DNA from: Torymus aiolomorphi
Taxonomy: Eukaryota > Arthropoda > Insecta > Hymenoptera > Torymidae
DNA: 64,000 nucleotides
Direction of reading: 5' to 3'
Assembly: GCA_036365515.1 (NCBI GenBank)
Contig: CM070874.1
Coordinates: forward strand, 221,820,942-221,884,941
The translations under genes and the position numbers were made by a program. The notes beneath the pieces were generated by a model. It was given only the letters and a program-made list of their open reading frames with translations. It was not told the DNA's origin and did no database searches. Every line of letters starts with the position of its first letter. Within the stretch, counting starts at the first letter, position 1. This document shows, piece by piece, positions 57,311-64,000 of this stretch.

Positions 57311-59092
57311 TTTTGGCGGATGAGGTAGCTAGCGAAATTATTGCTTAAAATTGTTATAAATAATCGACTTGTACCATTTTTCATGGTTGTAAATAATTGT
57401 AAATAAATCGTAGATTACGTTAGCGCTTTGAAAAATTGATTTTGGCGTATGGGGGGGCTGGCGAAATTATTGCTCTAAATTTTTATAAATAATCGACTTT
57501 TACCAGTTTTTGTGGTTGTAAATAATTGTAAATAAATCGTAGATTACGTTAACACTTTGAAAAATTGATTTTGGCGTATGGGGGTCCTGGCGAAATTATT
57601 GCTCAAAATTGTTATAAATAATCGACTTTTACCAGTTTTTGTGGTTGTAAATAATTGTAAATAAATCGTAGATTACGTTAGCACTTTGAAAAATTGATTT
57701 TGGCGTATGCGGAGGCTGGCGAAATTATTGCTCAAAATTGTTATAAATAATCGACTTTTACCAGTTTTTATGGTTGTAAATAATTGTAAATAAATCGTAG
57801 ATTACGTTAGCACATTGAAAAATTGATTTTGGCGTATGGGGGGGCTGGCGAAATTAGTGCTCAAAATTGTTATAAATAATCGACTTTTACTAGTTTTTGT
57901 GGTTGTAAATAATTGTAAATAAATCGTAGGTTACGTTAGCACTTTGAAAAATTGATTTTGGCGTATGGGGGGCTGACGAAATTATTGCTCAAAATTGTTA
58001 TAAATAATCGACTTTTACCAGTTTTTGTGGTTGTAAATAATTGTAAATAAATCGTAGATTACGTTAGCACTTTGAAAAATTGATTTTTGCGTATGGGAGG
58101 TTGGCGAAATTATTGCTCAAAATTGTTATAAATAATCGACTTTTACCAGTTTTTGTCGTTGTAAATAATTGTAAATAAATCGTAGATTATGTTAGCACTT
58201 TGAAAAATTGATTTTGGCGTATGGGGGTGCTGGAGAAATTATTGCTCAAAATTGTTATAAATAATCGACTTTTACCAGTTTTTGTGGTTGTAAATAATTG
58301 TAAATAAATCTTAGATTACGTTAGCACTTTGAAAAATTGATTTTGGCGTATAGGGGTGCTGGCGAAATTATTGCTCAAAATTGTTATAAATAATCGACTT
58401 TTACCAGTTTTTATGGTTGTAAATAATTGTAAATAAATCGTAGATTATGTTAACACTTTGAAAAATTGATTTTGGCGTATGATGGGGCTGGCGAAATTAT
58501 TGCTCAAAATTGTTATAAATAATCGACTTTTACCAGTTTTTGTGGTTGTAAATAATTGTAAATAAATCGTAGATTACGTTAGCACTTTGAATAATTGATT
58601 TTTGCGTATGGGGGGTTGGCGAAATTATTGCTCAAAATTGTTATAAATAATCGACTTTTACCAGTTTTTGTCGTTGTAAATAATTGTAAATAAATCGTAG
58701 ATTACGTTAGCACTTTGAAAAATTGATTTTGGCGTATGGGGGTGCTGGAGAAATTATTGCTCAAAATTGTTATAAATAATCGACTTTTACCAGTTTTTGT
58801 GGTTGTAAATAATTGTAAATAAATCTTTGATTACGTTAGCACTTTGAAAAATTGATTTTGGCGTATAGGGGTGCTGGCGAAATTATTGCTCAAAATTGTT
58901 ATAAATAATCGACTTTTACCAGTTTTTATGGTTGTAAATAATTGTAAATAAATCGTAGATTATGTTAACACTTTGAAAAATTGATTTTGGCGTATGATGG
59001 GGCTGGCGAAATTATTGCTCAAAATTGTTATAAATAATCAACTTTTACCAGTTTTTGTGGTTGTAAATAATTGTAAATAAATAGTAGATTAC
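57310..59092. repeat. 129-bp array, right arm, about 14 copies
   Basis: GGCGTAT recurs at 57444, 57573, 57702 and 57831, an exact 129-bp spacing, and so on to 59092. A four-unit block is duplicated at 516 bp offset: the variant TTTTTGCGTATGG occurs at 58083 and 58599, each followed by the same order of variant units. The left arm has only about three units. Confidence 0.93.
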
Positions 59093-59305
59093 GTTACCGT
59101 TCTGGAAATTGTGGTTTTTTTATGTGGGGGCTGGCGAAATATTTCTCCCGCCCCCCCCTTTTGTTTGTTTATAACTTTGTTTATACACTTGTAAAAAAAT
59201 CGATTGTGGTTGTAATTAATTGTAAAAAAAGTGTACAAAATTATCCCATTGCTTATTTTAGGATTAGTGATTTGGGGGGGCGGGGGAAATAGACGTCTAT
59301 TTTTT

Positions 59306-62267
59306 TGTCATACCATATTTGAGTAGATTCATTATTTTTTGGTAATATATTTTAATGTTGAATAAGAAATTTACTTTCAACGTGTTCATGTGTTAAAAAG
59401 TCATAGCTAAATCTTATAGAAAACTTTTGAAGGTTTTATTATTTATTATTAAATATATAACTATGCTAATGTTTAATAATATAAAAATTTTCAGTGTCTT
59501 TACGTGTTCAAAAAATTATGGCTGTAGTTTACTTAGAATACCGTTGAACAATTTATTATTAAATATTAAAACATTTAAATAATTTTGAATCAAGAATATT
59601 GATTAATGCATACGTTATGTCACACTTTTAGTAGTGGTAAATAATTTCAGTATATTTAAGACTGAAAAATTGTTAAGGTGAGATTCTAAAACTACAAGCT
59701 ATAAAAGTCTGACTAGATTTTAACGTATAATAACTGAGATGAGTTTATCGTAACTTAAAATTTTTTATTTCTGTATTTAACTTTAGTGATTTCCAATTTT
59801 AAACTTAAAACTTAATTTTGTAACCTTATATTTTTATTATATTGGATATTTGATGATTGATGAAAATACTAATTTTCTAAGTGAAAAGTGTTGCGTTTTT
59901 GTTTTTTATCATTACTGAACCCTACCAATTTTTTAAACATTAATTTTTATGTAAATTTTTTAAATATTCAAAGTTACTTAGATTATATAATACTGATATT
60001 AAATAATAAAATACTAAATATTCTATATTTTGGTAACATAATTAATTAGATTAAATGATAAGATAATTAGATACATTTCTTAAGCAATGAATCAAATGCT
60101 TTTATTCTACTTTAATTATTTAGTAGTTCTATAAATACTTGAGTTTCAAAATTCAAAACTAGGACATTTTCAATCTAAAAATTCATATATTCACGTTTTT
60201 TTCTAATTAACTAATCACATCGAGTCTTTAAATGAGCCACTATATTTTGGCTATCATTTTTTAAAGAGAGGAGGAATTATATATATGATCCATCATCCAT
60301 GTATTCCTACAATAAATAACCTACATTTTTTGCAACGCCATCTACATGTAATGGATCACGGGTATGCTTGATACTTGATTTTGGACGATTGTTTTTGCTT
60401 GGCGCACGAGTCGTCCAGTCCTTAGCTGAAATCACATGGTGCGGCATAGAGCTGCGGCATAGAGATTGCATCATGGGTACAGCCAATCAGAGATATTTTT
60501 GCATTTGAAGAATAGCTTTCATTGGCTGTCTCCATGCCGCAACTTCTATGCCGCAGCTCTATGCCGTACCACGTGATTTCAGCCTTACTCCTTATGAAGA
60601 CGGTCTCTAACCTATAACCTATAAGGTATATATTGTTCATCAAAGCTAATGTGAAAGTATTATCTCTGAAGACGTTGGCTGGAGCTGATACCTCATAAGG
60701 AAGAAAAAAAAAGTATTATCTGGCTGGTAGCGTGCTGCTTAATTTAATTGCATTTTTTAGTTTGCTAAAAATGTGTAGACTTAAAGATATAAATATTTAA
60801 GATTGTTATTCGTTTGGTAAGTATAAATCATATTTGCATTGCTATCATGTTTTTTTATAACACCTTCTTTTACGTATGGCCTTATAAAGCTGCCCTTATT
60901 TTTCATAATATTGAATGATCTTTATGTTTATTTACAGGATATTTATTTTTATAGTTAGTATAATGAAACTAAATTGTTTTCTTAAATATACATAAGCGTA
61001 GATGTGCATTGTAATACCTGTACCTGTTTATAAAGTTTAAATATTAGATATCAAATTCATCTTTTTTGTCATAATAATTTTCTACAATTTTAAAATTTAT
61101 ATCTTATATCTATCTGAGTAATCTATTTACACCGTTCAAATTATTGCTTTTTGTATTTATTTTAACAATACTAAAACAATTATTTTTATTTTAGAGTGAC
61201 AAGTATTGAAGAGAGAATAGTATTTGCTGACGAGTCTAATTACAACTAATTTTGAAAAAAATTTTATAAGAAGATAAATTCATAACATACAAAAGAATTG
61301 TAACGATTCTGCCATTTCACTATTCATATTCACTCGACTAATATAGGAAACTAATAAATTTGACTAAATAGATACCAGTTCTAACCAAATAAACATTCAT
61401 AGGTAAAAATATGTTTTAATTATATAATTATTTTAATTAAAAGAAAATTTTAAGTTGTACACATTTGAAATTATTTTTCCTTAAAAATTTTGTTCATGCT
61501 TCTATAATATTTTAAAAGATTTTAAAATACTTTATACAGACTTTGTTAATTTTCATTTTATTTAAGAAACTTACAAGTAATCACTCAATGAAACTTTAGA
61601 TAATTTTTCTTTTTTGTTTTGCAGAAAAATGATTTCCATGAATACGGTTACATATATGAAATATGCATGATACATTTAGATAACTAATCCATAGTTTAGA
61701 TTTTTATTATTTTGAGTACTTAAATGTTCATGTCATTCAAAGTTATATTAAAGTTAATTGATGAAATGTACTATATTATTTTCATATATTAAAATTTTCT
61801 TTAACATTTCAGAGATTTTTTTTAAATGTAACGTACAGCATGTAAAAAAATGTTTGAAGTTTTAATTTAAGTGGTTTTATAAATTAGTATTGCAAAATAA
61901 CAAATTTTTTCCTACACATAAGAGAACTTGATTCTTTTCACAATCTTTAAATTTCATATTTTTCAATATATTAATAAAAATGTTATCTTTGTCTGTTTCA
62001 GGTTTTTCAGCAAATACTGTATTGCACTGGATAAGAGAAATGATAGTATATACATAATAGTTTATTCATTATTTATTCATTGATTATTTAAATACAAGTA
62101 TTGTATAGTTGTAAAATAAGGATTGATTTGTATAAATAAAAATTATATGATAAACCCTATCATATATAGTATTATTGAACGTACAACCTAACCGAAATCA
62201 TAACCATAACTAATTTTCTAAATCGCAACCATTACTCAATCATTACCGTAACTATTACTTAAGGCCA
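59306..62267. other. AT-rich region without supported genes
   Basis: AT-rich DNA with one hairpin element (60424-60584). Acceptor-like sites with pyrimidine tracts occur at about 61,192 (TTTTATTTTAG), 61,624 (TTTTGTTTTGCAG) and 61,999 (TCTGTTTCAG), each followed by only short frames. They might belong to a non-coding transcript or UTR exons. No reading frame worth calling. Confidence 0.5.
60420..60588. mobile_element. hairpin MITE, about 161 bp
   Basis: GCTGAAATCACATGGTGCGGCATAGAG at the left is mirrored by CTCTATGCCGTACCACGTGATTTCAGC at the right, with short internal repeats of CGGCATAGAG. CTTA flanks both sides (60420-60423 and 60585-60588), a possible 4-bp duplication. No gene. Confidence 0.75.
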
Positions 62268-62668
62268 TGTGAGCACGAAAAATCTAGTAATAAGTCTCAC
62301 ATGGTAAAGCAGATATTGGCAAATTATGTATAATCCCCGATAGATGGCGAGAGCGCTCTCTACCGTATACATATTTAAGTGCGGAAATTGCTCACAGATG
62401 GCGCCGCATATAGTTTTTTTGTAGGGACTGCGATCTTCCCTCTCGCTCTCTCTGCAAGAGTGGGGGAAGCGGCCATATTGCGTGTGGCGAGAAGCCGCCT
62501 GCGAGCGGCAGTCGTTGCTCGAGTCTACGAGCGTGCGGACGTCCATCCGCTGTATCCTACTTTGACTAATAAACCTCCTTGTTACTGTTGACTCCTCGAC
62601 TCATTATTCTATCTCCTCTCCCCTTCCTTTCCTGGAACTAGGAGAGCCGTGGGGCTAGGATCCCCACA
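62268..62668 (+). repeat. 5' LTR of a Ty3/gypsy element (CsRn1-like)
   Basis: Begins TGTGAGCACG and ends CCCCACA, one base before a primer-binding site. It has a TATA-like CATATTTAAG near 62369, an AATAAA near 62568 and a T-rich tail. About 401 bp. The right-hand LTR is outside the window. Confidence 0.85.
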
Positions 62669-62669
62669 T

Positions 62670-62682
62670 TGGTGACCCCGAC
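62670..62682 (+). promoter_or_regulatory. tRNA-Trp-type primer binding site
   Basis: TGGTGACCCCGAC, one base after the LTR end, is complementary to the 3' end typical of tRNA-Trp, the primer used by CsRn1-group Ty3/gypsy elements. Confidence 0.75.
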
Positions 62683-63802
62683 TATCAGCCGAGGAGAAGG
62701 CAAGTCGGCGCCTGCCGCGGCGTGTTCTCGCCGCCACTGCTTTCGCCCGTGGCACGTGCATCCAGTGCCGCACCACAAGCCTCGGCGAGTCTTGCGGCAC
62801 TTCGCCGCACAGGAGAATTTTTCTCTCGCCCCTATGCGTGCTGGCACGCCGGCGCATACGGGAAACCTCGACGTGTGCGTGCTGGCACGCCGGCGCACAC
62901 GTGAAAAATCAACGGCCTAGAGCCTTTAGCGCAACTGCGCAATCATCGTCTCGTCGAGTTCTCTCCGAGGCATCTCAGCTTTCAACGGCAGATCTCCAGG
63001 TGCGTACTTGCGTGAAGCCACCGTCACCGGCGCCTTCAAACGCACCTGTTGAGCAACGTAAAGCAGATCTCCGGGTGCGGCTTTGCGTGAAGCCACCGTC
63101 ACCGGCGCCTTTTTACCGCACCTGTCGAGCACCGGGAAGTCAACTATTGCAGCATCTCGTCGAGTCTTCTCCGAGGCGGCCAACCTTCAGACTTCAATAA
63201 TTGCGTCGAGGTATGCGTGCGGTGAATTAGGGTGCGTGACCTACGAAATTAAGAAACTCGCGCGTGCGTGTGTTTTCGTATTCCGCGAACTGTTGTCGCG
63301 CGCCGCGCGCTTGCTCGCAAGCTTTGAATTCGCGGAATTCGTGCGCAACGGTCGCGCGTTCTGAGAACTGAGCAGCTGTCTTGATATTTTTTTTGCGTGC
63401 TATTGCATTCTCAAGCTCGCTCTTTTGCAAGGTGACACGAAAAACCCTTTAGTATCTTTGAGTCACGCAAATTACATTTTTTCAATTTTATTAAAATTCA
63501 TGCGTTGTCTAGTCACGTGCTTTAATAAAATTCTTTAAATTTTTTTCAAGCGGAAAAGTGACCTTTTAGCTTTTTTACGCGGTTTCTGATAATTTTAACA
63601 CCTAGTTTTAAGTGTTAGCATAGGCTTAGATTTTCGAAATTATTGTCGGTGCCTGCGAGCACCAACTAGGGAGCTTGTGATACGCATTGCGGCGTAAGGC
63701 AATTTAGGCATTCTCTCTATTTTCCACGTGCACTCTCGAGTCGCGTGGGGATAGCTCTCTACGTGCCAGGCTTTAGGCTTTCGTGCACTCCTATTCGTCA
63801 GG
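62683..63802 (+). other. leader of the Ty3/gypsy element with tandem repeats
   Basis: Long, GC-rich leader. It has a twofold repeat of GTGCTGGCACGCCGGCGCA (about 62839 and 62879) and a tandem pair of about 75 bp with GTGAAGCCACCGTCACCGGC (about 63011 and 63087). Frames across it are not gag-like. Confidence 0.7.
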
Positions 63803-64000
63803 ATGTCTACTACAGAAGAGACCGTTGCGGCTCTGCAGCAACAGGTGCAACAGCTCTTAACTGCTAATGCCAATGTGCCTGCGTAGGTGGCCAATCGCAT
63901 TGAAGGCGCACGTATGCCAAAAATCCCGCCATTCATTCAAACCGATCCCGATCTGTGGTTTTTGCAAGTAGAAGCAACGTTTCGTAACTCGAATATTACG
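63803..64000 (+). pseudogene. gag: gag 5' end of the Ty3/gypsy element (partial, with stop)
   Basis: The ATG at 63803 reads a Gln-rich helix (TVAALQQQVQQLLTANANVP), then a TAG at 63884-63886. It continues in the same frame with RMPKIPPFIQTDPDLWFLQVE, the N-terminal gag signature of CsRn1/Kabuki-type elements (P-P-F, then D-x-x-x-W-F near the start). The window ends inside the gene. The stop suggests a decayed copy unless sequencing error explains it. Confidence 0.8.

Larger units (their letters stand above)
40867..59305. mobile_element. 18.4-kb giant foldback element with 9-bp target duplication
   Basis: The element runs from 40876 (ACGTCCATTTCCTCC...) to 59296 (the mirrored ...GGGGGAAATAGACGT), flanked on both sides by CTATTTTTT (40867-40875 and 59297-59305). 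Both arms contain the same modules in mirror order: terminal 200 bp; 129-bp array; unique 0.57-kb segment; 95-bp array; a GCTAGCAGATC segment; about 170-bp array; unique 0.2-kb segment; 173-bp array meeting at a centre near 44,660. The left arm is 3.8 kb and the right arm 14.6 kb, because the arrays are far longer on the right. Nested insertions are a foldback in the left arm and a mariner in the right. No transposase other than the mariner is present, so it is non-autonomous; the 9-bp duplication fits Mutator-like/Foldback mobilisation. Confidence 0.88.

Noticed and set aside
61180..62040. A spliced gene suggested by several acceptor-like sites
   Set aside because: No open frame of useful length follows any of them and no consistent phase could be built.
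62669..63364. Several overlapping GC-rich frames in the Ty3/gypsy leader
   Set aside because: They are out of frame with gag, arise from low stop density in GC-rich DNA and are duplicated with the leader repeats.

Overview
The window looks like repeat-rich chromosomal DNA from an arthropod, most likely an insect. The support is an errantivirus (insect Ty3/gypsy element with an env gene), a mariner transposon, CR1-clade LINEs, a Ty3/gypsy LTR element with a tRNA-Trp-type primer site, GT-AG introns, AT-rich spacers and long CT/TG microsatellites. No bacterial operon, tRNA or rRNA gene was found. The order or species cannot be fixed from the sequence alone.

Layout. Positions 1-570 are GC-rich with a CT run. 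From 577 to about 9,400 lies a series of foldback (palindromic) elements, a direct repeat pair and a TIR element carrying a long TG tract. From 9,804 to 11,068 a five-exon host-like gene fragment of unknown function keeps frame across four introns. From 12,527 to 24,290 is CR1-like LINE copy A, split by a minus-strand errantivirus (about 13,008-21,434) whose pol and env each contain a 675-bp TTAA-flanked palindromic MITE. From 25,325 to 28,236 is a 90-bp minisatellite with an 899-bp higher-order period. From 30,200 to 33,000 is a 2.8-kb palindrome. From 33,438 to 39,945 is a second CR1-like LINE (copy B), itself broken by the TG-tract element and by an 800-bp foldback.

The main feature is at 40,876-59,296: one 18.4-kb giant foldback flanked by a 9-bp direct repeat. 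It is built of mirrored satellite arrays (129-, 95-, about 170- and 173-bp units) whose copy numbers differ strongly between arms. A catalytically broken mariner (54,917-56,214) sits in the right arm and another foldback in the left arm. From 59,300 to 62,267 is AT-rich DNA with one small hairpin element. From 62,268 to the window end is the 5' LTR, leader and first gag codons of a Ty3/gypsy element.

Functionally, almost everything is mobile DNA, and every transposase or polymerase examined is damaged: stops in LINE A EN, YTDE in LINE B RT, YLND in the errantivirus RT, and Asp to Val in the mariner. About 28 kb of the 64 kb lies in foldback structures. No autonomous source for the foldbacks is visible, so they are probably non-autonomous. 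The nesting gives relative ages: LINE A is older than the errantivirus, which is older than its MITEs; the giant foldback is older than its mariner.
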